In this document: piece by piece, positions 1 to 6,411 of the stretch
Position numbering within the stretch: the stretch's first letter is position 1
Layout: each line of letters begins with the position of its first letter
NCBI GenBank assembly: GCA_026392265.1
Contig: JAPLCL010000263.1
Location: 1-10,697 of the forward strand
Direction of reading: 5' to 3'
DNA from: Actinomycetota bacterium
GTDB taxonomy: Bacteria > Actinomycetota > Thermoleophilia > UBA2241
DNA length: 10,697 nt
Program-made: the position numbers and the translations under genes
Notes under the pieces: model-generated
Databases searched by the model: none
What the model saw: only the letters and a program-made list of their open reading frames with translations
Told to the model about the DNA's origin: nothing

Positions 1-17
1 CGCGGAAGGGGTGGCAG

Positions 18-407
18 GTGGACTTCAAGGAGATCATGGACGCCGTCTCGCGGAGCTTCGAGGTCGTGGGCATAGGCGTCCTCGTGTTCGGCTTCTTCAT
101 CGGCCTCTACCTGGCGCTGCGCGACCTCCTGCGGGGCAAGCGGGGCGGGGCCTATGACATGATCCGCACGTACTTCGGCCAGAGCATCCTGCTGGGCCTC
201 GAGATCCTCGTGGCCGCCGACCTCATCCGTACCGTCGTCGTCGCCCCGACGATGCGGAACCTGGAGGTGCTTGGACTGCTCGTGCTCATCCGTACCTTCC
301 TCAGCTTCTCGCTGGAGATCGAGATCGAGGGTATCGCGCCGTGGCGGCGCTGGAGCCTGAAGGCGCTCGGAAAGCCGGCTCCCGAGCGCCGCGACGACAT
401 CGGCTGA
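18..407 (+). CDS. DUF1622 family small integral membrane protein
   Basis: This 129-residue membrane protein of unknown biochemical role matches my memory of the DUF1622 family. Three hydrophobic segments are visible: about residues 15-36, 54-72 and 80-98. The family hallmark lies around residues 58-103: an ILLGLEILVAADLIRTV stretch, then a VLIRTFLSFSLEIEIEG stretch leading to an amphipathic PWRRW end. The full length fits the family. The start is GTG at 18, with a purine-rich ribosome site (ggaagggg) at 4-11. The other nearby GTG, at 11, is out of frame. The gene lies 70 to 80 bp upstream of the FAS1 lipoprotein on the same strand and could be co-transcribed with it. No enzyme motif is visible. 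The family call is good; the function is unknown. Confidence 0.88.
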   Translation: MDFKEIMDAVSRSFEVVGIGVLVFGFFIGLYLALRDLLRGKRGGAYDMIRTYFGQSILLGLEILVAADLIRTVVVAPTMRNLEVLGLLVLIRTFLSFSLEIEIEGIAPWRRWSLKALGKPAPERRDDIG

Positions 408-428
408 GGCTCAACGCCCGGCCATCCT

Positions 429-441
429 GGAGGTTTCGACG
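429..441 (+). promoter_or_regulatory. Shine-Dalgarno GGAGG plus putative ACG initiation codon of the FAS1 lipoprotein
   Basis: GGAGG at 429-433 is followed after 5 nt by ACG at 439-441, in frame with the FAS1 gene. It opens a textbook signal peptide N-region (N-R-R-T-R). No ATG, GTG or TTG occurs in this frame between here and 481. The site decides the start: either ACG initiates, or the base at 440 is an error for T. Confidence 0.5.
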
Positions 442-480
442 AACCGACGCACTCGTCTTGCGGCCCTGGCCGCCCTGGCC

Positions 481-1014
481 GTGGCGGCCGTGATCGTCCT
501 GACCGCCGCGGGTTGCGGCTCGGGCTCGTCGTCGGCTTCGCCGACCCCCTCGCCCTCGATCACCCCCAAAGTCGTGCCGTCGGTCTCGACCGGCACGATT
601 CTCGAGGCGGCCAAGGCCGGCGATCTGAACGCTTTCCTGGGAGCTGTCGCCCTGGCCGGCCTCCAGCGGACGCTCGAGCAGAAGATCCCCTTCACGGTGT
701 TCGCGCCCAACGACGAGGCCTTCAAGAGCATCGGTCTTGAGGAGCTCATGAAGAACGTGCCCAAGCTCAAGTCGATCATGGCGTTCCACATCGTGCCCAC
801 CCAGAACCTCAAGGCGGCCGACATCACGAACGGCGAGAAGGTCATGAGCTACGAGGGCTCGCCGCTGACGTTCACCGTGAACGGCGCCGCCGTGAAGGTC
901 AACGACGCCAACGTGGTGCAGGTCATCGAAGGCCCCACGTGGTCGATCTTCGTGATCGACAAGGTGCTGGTGCCGGCCTCGGCAGAAGCCTTGAGCGCCA
1001 GCCCATCGCCCTGA
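481..1014 (+). CDS. Fasciclin (FAS1) domain lipoprotein; true start probably upstream at about 439
   Basis: Secreted adhesion-type protein with one FAS1 domain. Numbered from the GTG at 481, a lipobox-like LTAAGC leads to Cys12, then a Ser/Pro/Thr linker (about 13-38), then FAS1 from about 39 to 168. The H1 motif is FTVFAPNDEAF, the YH-region is MAFHIVP and the H2 motif is IFVIDKVLVP. The GTG at 481 is the only canonical start, but it cuts the signal peptide to 11 residues without a positive N-region. In frame upstream is a proper N-region and h-region (TNRRTRLAALAALAV). It follows a perfect GGAGG at 429-433, and 5 nt later comes ACG at 439, where an ATG would be expected. The protein is therefore probably 191 residues, from a non-canonical ACG or a miscalled ATG. 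After lipidation it would sit on the outer face of the membrane. It converges on the diguanylate cyclase gene. Confidence 0.9.
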   Translation: MAAVIVLTAAGCGSGSSSASPTPSPSITPKVVPSVSTGTILEAAKAGDLNAFLGAVALAGLQRTLEQKIPFTVFAPNDEAFKSIGLEELMKNVPKLKSIMAFHIVPTQNLKAADITNGEKVMSYEGSPLTFTVNGAAVKVNDANVVQVIEGPTWSIFVIDKVLVPASAEALSASPSP

Positions 1015-1033
1015 GCGGGCTGCTTCAGCCGGC
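1015..1033. terminator. Hairpin at convergent junction (FAS1 / diguanylate cyclase)
   Basis: GGCTG (1018-1022), loop CTT, CAGCC (1026-1030). Past a G/G mismatch the stem extends by two more pairs (1015-1016 with 1032-1033). It begins directly after the FAS1 stop at 1014 and covers the cyclase stop at 1025-1027, so it could serve both strands. There is no T-tract, so intrinsic termination is uncertain. Confidence 0.35.
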
Positions 1034-2644
1034 GACCACCACGGTGTTCTTGCCGGAGTGCTTGGCCTCGTAGAGGGCGGCGTCGGCGGCCCGGAGGAGT
1101 GCGCTGGCGTCGTACATCTCGGGGGTGAGCAGGGCGACGCCGATGCTCACCGTGACGGTGCGCGGCACGCCACAGGCCTTCTGGGCGGCGGCGATCTCGA
1201 CCTTGTGGAGAATGCGGCCGGCGACGGCGGCGGCGCCTCCGCGATGAGCTTTGGCGCGAGCCATGCCGGAGGCGGCAGGTGGCCCCTGGAGGCCGCCGGC
1301 CGCGCCGACGTCCTCAGGCGGGGTGTTGGGCAGCATCACCGTGAACTCCTCGCCGCCGTAGCGGGCCGCGAGGTCGATATGCTGCCGCAGCCCCCCCTGC
1401 AGGATCTTGGCGACGATGCGCAGCACCTCGTCGCCGATAAGGTGGCCGTAGTCGTCGTTGAAGGCCTTGAAGTCGTCGATGTCGATCATCAGCAGCGTGA
1501 GTGGGAGGTTGTAGCGGCGCGCCCGCACGAACTCGTCGTAGAGACGCTCGCGGAAGCGGCGGTAGTTGCAGAGGCCGGTCAGCCCGTCGGTGTCGGCCTG
1601 TTCCTGCAGCGAGCGGTAGAGGCGCGCGTTCTGGAAGGCGAGCGCGGCCTGCTCGCCGATGCCGCGCGCCAGCTCGATCTCGTTGGCGCTGAAGTGGCGC
1701 TCCTCGCGCGTCTCGACGAGGCGCATAAGGCCGAGAGGCAGGCCCTTGTAGATGAGCGGCACGTTCAGACTGCTGAGCTCGCCGCGATCGGTCAGCTCGC
1801 TGCGCACGGCCTCGGCGAGTCCCAGATCTGACGCCTGTTCCACCTGCGTGCCACCTCCGAGGAGGAGGAGTCCCGACGGGCGCGCGGCCGGGAGGCGGCC
1901 GGTGCCGCCGCGGCGGCCGCCTCCCGGCAGGCGCTCGTAGACCACCAGCGGAGTCAGCAGGTCGTCGCCCTCCGTGTACTCGTTGATGATGCAGCGCGAT
2001 ACGCCGAGCGCCTCGGCCGCCTCGCGGGCCATGACGTCGAGGGCCTCCTCAAACACCAGCGTGGAGGTGAGGGCGTCGCCGATCTCGCGCAGCGCCCGCA
2101 GTTGCCGGTTCTGCTCCTCCAGCCGCCGAAAGGCATGTGCGTTGTTGATGGCGATCGCCGCCTGCACGGCGAGCTGCCCGAAGAGCTCGCGCTCGGCCGC
2201 CGTGAAGCGGCGCAGCTCGCGCGTCTCCACAAGGCCCAGCACGCCGATGACGCGATCGCCGTACACGAGCGGCGCGTCGATGGTCGTCTGGAAGCCCCAC
2301 TTGTCGAAGGACGCGCGGTCGGTGGGCGGCAGGTCGGGGTCGTCGCTGTGCAGCTCGACGGTGCGTCGGCCCTCGACGACGGCCAGCATGTTGTCCCAGT
2401 CGTCGAGCTCGGCGGTGCTCCCGACGGCGTCGCCATAGGGGTTCTTCTCGGCGGCGCACCAGGTGGCCACGAAGGTCATGTGCCGTGCGCCCGGCTCGTA
2501 CTCCCAGATGTCGCAGGAGAAGACGCCCATGGCTTCGCCGATCTGGCGGGCGACCGTGGCAAGGATGTCTTGTGCCGTCAGGCTCGACGCCAGCGTGGCG
2601 CTCACTTCTGCGAGGACTCTCTGCGCCGACCTTCGCGTGACCAT
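1025..2644 (-). CDS. GAF-GAF-GGDEF diguanylate cyclase
   Basis: Makes cyclic di-GMP from two GTP; probably a cytosolic sensor, as no membrane segment is visible. GAF1 spans about residues 20-170 and GAF2 about 185-340. A short linker helix leads to the GGDEF domain at about 348-535. Visible there are DTDGLTGL, the metal-binding IDIDDFKAFND with a YGH..GDE stretch, the active-site GGEEF (about 428-432), VTVSIGVAL, and the closing ADAALYEAKHSGKN. The usual inhibitory RxxD five residues before GGEEF is not canonical: the tetrad is QHID, with Arg one place too early, so product inhibition may be weak. About 24 extra residues (about 442-466, Gly/Ala/Arg-rich) lie between GGEEF and VTVSIG. The start is ATG at 2644; no clear ribosome site precedes it. 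The gene is alone on the minus strand. Confidence 0.93.
   Translation of the reverse strand: MVTRRSAQRVLAEVSATLASSLTAQDILATVARQIGEAMGVFSCDIWEYEPGARHMTFVATWCAAEKNPYGDAVGSTAELDDWDNMLAVVEGRRTVELHSDDPDLPPTDRASFDKWGFQTTIDAPLVYGDRVIGVLGLVETRELRRFTAAERELFGQLAVQAAIAINNAHAFRRLEEQNRQLRALREIGDALTSTLVFEEALDVMAREAAEALGVSRCIINEYTEGDDLLTPLVVYERLPGGGRRGGTGRLPAARPSGLLLLGGGTQVEQASDLGLAEAVRSELTDRGELSSLNVPLIYKGLPLGLMRLVETREERHFSANEIELARGIGEQAALAFQNARLYRSLQEQADTDGLTGLCNYRRFRERLYDEFVRARRYNLPLTLLMIDIDDFKAFNDDYGHLIGDEVLRIVAKILQGGLRQHIDLAARYGGEEFTVMLPNTPPEDVGAAGGLQGPPAASGMARAKAHRGGAAAVAGRILHKVEIAAAQKACGVPRTVTVSIGVALLTPEMYDASALLRAADAALYEAKHSGKNTVVVAG
1887..1928. repeat. 14-bp perfect GC-rich inverted repeat inside the cyclase gene
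   Basis: The arm gccgggaggcggcc at 1887-1900 is the exact reverse complement of 1915-1928, with a 14-nt interval of which the outermost pair (1901/1914) also matches. It lies in the GAF2 coding region and encodes a low-complexity Gly/Arg/Pro stretch. It would form a very stable hairpin in DNA or mRNA. Confidence 0.7.
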
Positions 2645-2885
2645 GGGGTCACAGTATCACTTTGCGAGGGCGAAGAGACCTGCTCACGCCGCGTTCCGGC
2701 AAGACGATGACGCGGGCCGTCGCCCTGTGGATGGTGATCGGCGGCGGCGCAGGCGCAGAAGCTCGGCCAGTCTGCGGCCGCCGAGCCCTCGTCGTCGTTC
2801 GCCGGCGCCCGCCAAGCCGGGGACGGTGTGACCGCTGCCTGAGCGGGCATATCTCATCATCAACCGATCCTTCACCTGACCATTC

Positions 2886-2891
2886 AGGAGG
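2886..2891 (+). promoter_or_regulatory. Shine-Dalgarno AGGAGG setting the start of the ABM-like gene
   Basis: A perfect AGGAGG, 7 nt before the ATG at 2899. It rejects the longer reading frame that opens at 2662. Confidence 0.8.
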
Positions 2892-2898
2892 CCACACG

Positions 2899-3225
2899 AT
2901 GTACGTCAGGATCGCCCGCTTCGAGGGCGGAGACATGGATGAGATCGAGGCGGAGGGCGCCCTGCTCAAGGACGGCATCGCCGCCCTCAAGCGCGGCGAG
3001 ACGACGCGGGAACTGCCGCCCCGGCTCGCCGCAGTGACCAGCCGCGTCGAGATGCTCTTCGACCGCCACAACGGCAACGTCGCGGTCTGCGTCTACTGCC
3101 AGAACAGGGACGACGCGCGGGAGGCCGACAGCATCCTCGAGAGCATGACGCCCGCCAACAAGGGCTGGGGCAGGCGCGTCTCGGCCGAGATCTACGAAGT
3201 GGCGATGGACGAGACGACGGGCTGA
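2899..3225 (+). CDS. ABM-like (dimeric alpha-beta barrel) small protein
   Basis: A 108-residue cytosolic protein resembling the antibiotic-biosynthesis-monooxygenase-like ferredoxin folds common in Actinomycetota. It opens with the strand YVRIARFEGGD. A helical region follows, then a strand (RVEMLFDRHNGN), a strand (VAVCVYCQ), a helix with the family-like DDAREADSILESMTP, and a last strand (SAEIYEVAMDE). I see no assigned catalytic residue and would not name a substrate; many such proteins have no known reaction. The start is ATG at 2899, chosen because AGGAGG at 2886-2891 sits 7 nt upstream. The frame is open further upstream to 2662, but that part has no ribosome site and looks non-coding. 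It stands alone on the plus strand, convergent with the di-haem gene. Confidence 0.8.
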   Translation: MYVRIARFEGGDMDEIEAEGALLKDGIAALKRGETTRELPPRLAAVTSRVEMLFDRHNGNVAVCVYCQNRDDAREADSILESMTPANKGWGRRVSAEIYEVAMDETTG

Positions 3226-3229
3226 GCGA

Positions 3230-3245
3230 GGCCGCCTGGGCGGCC
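3230..3245. terminator. Hairpin at convergent junction (ABM-like / di-haem)
   Basis: GGCCGCC (3230-3236) and GGCGGCC (3239-3245) form a near-continuous palindrome, with a realistic 6-bp stem and 4-nt loop. It starts 5 nt after the ABM-like stop and lies 24 nt from the stop of the opposing di-haem gene. There is no T-tract. Confidence 0.4.
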
Positions 3246-3268
3246 GCTGGCCGCGTTTGCGGTGGGCC

Positions 3269-3976
3269 TCAGCGCGTGAAGTAGTCGATCAGCGTCTGCT
3301 CCTCGGCGGGCGTCACCGTGGCGCCCTTCTGGATCATCTGATCGATGAGTGCCTGCGCCTCGTCTGCGCTCGACGCCTGGAACTGCAGGGCGACAGTGGC
3401 CGAGTGACAGCGGCTGCATTGAGCGTTGATGACGGCTGTGGCGTCGGAGCCTGAGCTCGCGGTCGTGGCCGTGGCCGTGGGCGTTGGCGTCGCCGCCGGA
3501 GTTGTCGTGCCGGAGCTCCCGTTGTCGGCCAACGAAGCTTGGAACCCGTCAACCAGCGTCTGCTTGTCCGCGTCGCTGAGCTTCGCGCTGGGGTGAAGCA
3601 GCGTGAACTGCAGCGGGGGCATGTTGTCGTTGATGGCGTTCTGCAGCCCCTCGGTGGTCAGCGACCCGTCCCATTCCGAGAAGTTGAAGACCTTCTGGGC
3701 ATCGTCGATATCGTGCTGGGCGAGCCACGAGGCCGGCGCGATCTTCACTCCCCACCACCACTTTGTCTCGTTGCTGTGGCAGTCGTAGCACGACTTCTTG
3801 GCGATGGCCTCCGCTTCCGGCGAGCTCCACTTGAAGGGGTTCGTCGCGGGCTGCTGCGTGTGGTCGCGGCCGTAGGGGACGAACTGGATGAGCACAAAGA
3901 GGGCGATCAGGCCGACGATGGTCCAGAGCGCGATCTTCTTGATGGACCGCTTGGGGCGGGCGCCGGTCTTGGTCAC
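3269..3976 (-). CDS. Membrane-anchored di-haem c-type protein (Haem_bd domain plus second CXXCH domain)
   Basis: Extracytoplasmic electron-transfer-type protein of 235 residues. A Lys/Arg-rich N-terminus precedes one membrane helix (about 17-33). A first c-haem domain has CYDCH at 63-67, then WWWGVKIAPASWLAQHDI, NFSEWDG, and NMPPLQF followed by HPSAKLSDADKQTLVDG. This order is the haem-binding domain family seen in small membrane cytochromes (Haem_bd). A Thr/Pro/Ala/Ser linker (about 153-180) leads to a second domain with CSRCH at 187-191 and a closing TPAEEQTLIDYFTR. Both CXXCH sites imply covalent haem c and a maturation system elsewhere. The start is GTG at 3976, chosen because AAGGAG sits 7 nt upstream; a longer frame to 4060 has no such site. 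It is divergent from the ATPase gene, with about 130 bp between. The redox partner is unknown. Confidence 0.88.
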   Translation of the reverse strand: MTKTGARPKRSIKKIALWTIVGLIALFVLIQFVPYGRDHTQQPATNPFKWSSPEAEAIAKKSCYDCHSNETKWWWGVKIAPASWLAQHDIDDAQKVFNFSEWDGSLTTEGLQNAINDNMPPLQFTLLHPSAKLSDADKQTLVDGFQASLADNGSSGTTTPAATPTPTATATTASSGSDATAVINAQCSRCHSATVALQFQASSADEAQALIDQMIQKGATVTPAEEQTLIDYFTR

Positions 3977-4063
3977 TGGGGATCTCCTTGCTCGTAGAGC
4001 CGGTACGCCATTGTAGCCGGAGTGAACGCTGGGCGTCGGCGGTCGACGCGGCATGACCAATCC

Positions 4064-4092
4064 TTGACTTTACTCAGTACGGTGAGTAAATT
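4064..4092 (+). promoter_or_regulatory. Sigma-70-like promoter of the AAA ATPase gene
   Basis: TTGACT (4064-4069), a 17-bp spacer, TAAATT (4087-4092). The first palindrome of the tandem operator fills the spacer almost exactly. Transcription from about 4099 would leave only about 13 nt before the ATG at 4112, with no ribosome site. Confidence 0.6.
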
Positions 4093-4112
4093 AACTCAAC
4101 GTGATGAGTAAA
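4069..4112 (+). repeat. Two tandem 22-bp palindromes (operator) in the ATPase promoter
   Basis: Copy 1 (4069-4090) is TTTACTCA, 6 bp, TGAGTAAA, with perfect arms. Copy 2 (4091-4112) is TTAACTCA, 6 bp, TGAGTAAA, with one mismatch between arms. They abut without a gap, giving four half-sites at a period of about two helix turns. They cover the -35/-10 spacer, the -10, the expected start of transcription and the A of the ATG. The stretch is AT-rich in a GC-rich region. A dimeric DNA-binding repressor is the simplest reading; the protein is unknown. Confidence 0.8.
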
Positions 4113-5314
4113 TGACGCCTTCCCTGCAAAATCACATGTTCGAACGGCCGCTCGTGGCACGACTCCTAGAGCGGCTGAGCGAACCACGCCGTTTCGTTCA
4201 GGCCGTCGTGGGTCCACGGCAGGTGGGCAAGACGACGGCTGTCTTGCAGGCGCGGTCCCATCTCCTGGCCGCCGGCGTGCCCTTTCACTACGCCAGCGGC
4301 GACGAGCCGTTGCTTCCCTCCGCCGTCTGGATCGACGAGCAGTGGCAGGTCGCACGGGCGGTGACCGCGGCGGATGAACCGGCCGTGCTCTGTCTGGACG
4401 AGGTACACAAGATCCCGGGCTGGGCCGAGCGCCTCAAGGCGAACTGGGACCGGGACACCCGAGAAGCGCGGGCGCTCCACGTCGTGGTGCTCGGGTCCTC
4501 ACCGCTGCTCGTCCGTCAGCGCCTCGAGGAGTCGCTGACGGGGCGCTTCGAGACGCTGCCGGCGACACATTGGAGCTATGCGGAGTGCCAGACGGCCTTC
4601 GGCTGGGACCTTGACACCTACGTGTTCTACGGCGGGTATCCGGGCGCGGCGCCGCTGGTGGCGGACTTCCCACGCTGGCGCAGCTACGTGCTCGACGCGA
4701 TCATCGAGCCGACGGTGTCGCGCGACGTGCTTCTGCTCGGGCGCATCGACAAGCCGGCGCTGCTGCGGCAGCTCTTCTACGTCGCCTGCGACTACTCGGG
4801 CCAGATCGTCAGCTACACCAAGCTCGTGGGTCAACTCCAGGACGCCGGCAATACGACGACGCTGGCCGAGTACCTCAAGCGTCTGGCCGACGCGTGGCTG
4901 GTCGTGGGCCTCCAGAAGTACTCCGGCCGTGCCGTGCGCAGACGGGGTTCCTCACCCAAGCTGCTGGTGCTCAACACGGCGCTGCAGAGCGCCGTCAAGG
5001 GGCTGACGATCGACGAGGCGCGTACCGACACCGAGCACTGGGGGCGCCTCGTCGAGACGGCGGTGGGGGCGCATCTTGCAGCCACCGCCGCCGGCGACAG
5101 CGCGCAGGCGCTGTACTACTGGCGGCAGGGCGACCTCGAGGTCGACTACGTCGTCGAGGCGCGCGGCGCTCCGAGCGCCGTTGAAGTCAAGAGTGGCCGC
5201 TCGCGCAAGGACGACACGGCCGGTATGGCGGCGTTCGCACGCCTGTATTCGCCACGGGAGTCGACCCTGGTGGGGTCCGGCGGTGTGCCCCTCGAGGTGT
5301 TCCTCAGCCGTTGA
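4112..5314 (+). CDS. AAA ATPase with DUF4143 C-terminal region
   Basis: P-loop ATPase of the AAA_14/DUF4143 type (400 residues, full length); the cellular role of this family is largely unknown. Walker A is GPRQVGKTT (34-42), Walker B is AVLCLDEVHK (91-100), and a sensor-1-like VVVLGSS is at 124-130. SLTGRFETLP follows (141-150), then YGGYPGA (173-179), a helical DUF4143 region, and a nuclease-like end with GDLEVDYVVE (340-349) and AVEVKSG (356-362). That end is reminiscent of a PD-(D/E)XK core, with Asp and Glu-X-Lys present. The ATG at 4112 overlaps the operator and has no ribosome site. An internal ATG at 4136 gives the more usual MFERPLVARLLERL opening, so the true start may be either. 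It has no same-strand partner gene. Its tandem-operator promoter suggests tight control, and a defence or stress role is only a guess. Confidence 0.9.
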   Translation: MTPSLQNHMFERPLVARLLERLSEPRRFVQAVVGPRQVGKTTAVLQARSHLLAAGVPFHYASGDEPLLPSAVWIDEQWQVARAVTAADEPAVLCLDEVHKIPGWAERLKANWDRDTREARALHVVVLGSSPLLVRQRLEESLTGRFETLPATHWSYAECQTAFGWDLDTYVFYGGYPGAAPLVADFPRWRSYVLDAIIEPTVSRDVLLLGRIDKPALLRQLFYVACDYSGQIVSYTKLVGQLQDAGNTTTLAEYLKRLADAWLVVGLQKYSGRAVRRRGSSPKLLVLNTALQSAVKGLTIDEARTDTEHWGRLVETAVGAHLAATAAGDSAQALYYWRQGDLEVDYVVEARGAPSAVEVKSGRSRKDDTAGMAAFARLYSPRESTLVGSGGVPLEVFLSR

Positions 5315-5337
5315 GCCGCGGAGAAGGGGGCGGCTCA
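5312..5337. terminator. Bidirectional hairpin containing both stop codons (ATPase / EamA)
   Basis: TGAGCCGC (5312-5319), a 10-nt loop, GCGGCTCA (5330-5337), perfectly paired. The first three bases are the stop of the ATPase gene and the last three are the stop of the opposing transporter gene. There is no T-tract on either side. Confidence 0.5.
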
Positions 5338-6192
5338 GTCCGTCACCGGCTGCACCAAGGGTTCCTCGTCGGCAGGGGACGGCCGGCGCCGCCCGGCCAG
5401 GAGACCGCGCGCCGAGACGATCCCCAGCGCGCCGACGATGAAGACCATGCCGATGCCCTCGACGAGCGTCGGCACCTCCCCGAGCTGCAGCCAGGCGGCG
5501 AGCACGCCGACCACGGGGATCGCCAGCGTGCCGAGCCCGGCGGCGCCGGCCGAGAGCGTGCGCAAGGCGTACAGCCACAGCACCCAGGCCACGGCATTGG
5601 CGAGGATCACCGTGTAGGCGAGTCCCCAGATGAAGCCCGTCGTCCACTCGGGGCCGCCGCTGTACGTGAGCACGGCGATGACGATCAGCGGCACCATGCC
5701 GATGGTCATCTGCCACGTGGTCAGCGAGAGCACGTCCACGTGGTGCTTGCGCTGCATGAGCTTGACCACCAGGGCGCTCGCCGCCCACACCAGGCCGCCG
5801 GCGATCGTCAGCACGCTGCTCGTCACGCCGCTGAGCTGCCACGGAGCGACGACCAGCACGAGCCCGGCGAAGGCCAAGGTCACGGCGAGCCACTGGACGC
5901 CGTGCAGCCGTTCGCCGAGGAAGGCCCACGCCAGCAGCAGCAGCCAGAACGGCATCGTGTAGGTGAGCACGGCCACCTTGCCGGCGCCGCCGCTATGCAG
6001 CGCCACCATGACCAGCCCCACGAAGGCCGTGGTCTGCAGCAGGCCGATGGCCGTCGTCCAGCCGAGCGGCGGTGGGCGCAGTGAGCGCCGCGTGACGATC
6101 ATCATGAGGAACAGGCAGAGCACGGTGAGCACCAGGCGCAGCGCCGCGAAGGTCATGGGCTGCGAGTACCCCAGCGCTACCTTGGTGGCCAC
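5335..6192 (-). CDS. EamA-type (DMT superfamily) small-molecule exporter; start uncertain
   Basis: Integral membrane transporter of the drug/metabolite superfamily, with two EamA repeats and about ten helices expected. Typical pieces are TFAALRLVLTVLCL, HSGGAGKVAVLTYTMPFW, LAWAFLGERLHGVQWLAVTLAFAG (helix and family Gly-Glu motif), and in the second repeat GLAYTVILANAVAWVLWLYAL, LAIPVVGVLAAWLQLGE. The substrate cannot be read from sequence. The GTG at 6192 is the only canonical start, but it removes most of the first helix. The same frame stays open to 6360 and encodes a plausible first helix (DLGVLALVVLGPIWGYGW) behind a Thr/Ser/Pro-rich tail with no ATG, GTG or TTG. An ATC at 6328-6330 (then P-T-T-T-E-T-S) is where a start would fit. 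It follows the MazF gene on the same strand. Confidence 0.88.
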   Translation of the reverse strand: MATKVALGYSQPMTFAALRLVLTVLCLFLMMIVTRRSLRPPPLGWTTAIGLLQTTAFVGLVMVALHSGGAGKVAVLTYTMPFWLLLLAWAFLGERLHGVQWLAVTLAFAGLVLVVAPWQLSGVTSSVLTIAGGLVWAASALVVKLMQRKHHVDVLSLTTWQMTIGMVPLIVIAVLTYSGGPEWTTGFIWGLAYTVILANAVAWVLWLYALRTLSAGAAGLGTLAIPVVGVLAAWLQLGEVPTLVEGIGMVFIVGALGIVSARGLLAGRRRPSPADEEPLVQPVTD

Positions 6193-6391
6193 CCAGCCGT
6201 AGCCCCAGATGGGGCCCAGGACGACGAGCGCCAGGACGCCGAGGTCGCGGCTGCGGGCAGCCTGCTTGCTCGGCGCGGCTGTGGTCTGTGCGGGTGGGGA
6301 GGACGTGCTGGTCTCCGTCGTGGTCGGGATGAGCGGTGGGGGAGTGCCTTGAGCACAATCCTACGTGATGCAGCGGGGAGCCCGCCTCAAT

Positions 6392-6411
6392 GCGCTTCGT
6401 CCTTCAAGCGC
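6392..6411 (-). terminator. Hairpin at the end of the mazF-like gene
   Basis: GCGCTT (6392-6397) and AAGCGC (6406-6411) with an 8-nt loop, covering the MazF stop codon. The stem is short and no T-tract follows, so this is weak evidence for termination. Confidence 0.25.

Noticed and set aside
1058..1831. Long plus-strand open frame (257 codons)
   Set aside because: It lies wholly antisense to the diguanylate cyclase, whose GAF and GGDEF motifs are clear. The translation has no recognisable domain.
2637..2652. Palindrome GTGACC-ATGG-GGTCAC over the cyclase start codon
   Set aside because: Six-base arms at one site with no promoter elements placed around it; could be chance, so it is not called an operator.
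2662..2898. Extension of the ABM-like gene to an earlier start
   Set aside because: No ribosome site, no family similarity, and a perfect AGGAGG directly before the ATG at 2899.
3455..3500. Short repeated GGCCGTGGCCGTGG-like units
   Set aside because: They are codons of the Thr/Ala/Pro linker of the di-haem protein, not a CRISPR or satellite array.
4952..5929. Long minus-strand open frame (325 codons)
   Set aside because: It spans the end of the ATPase gene and most of the EamA gene in another frame; the Arg/Ala/His-rich product is typical of a GC-rich shadow frame.
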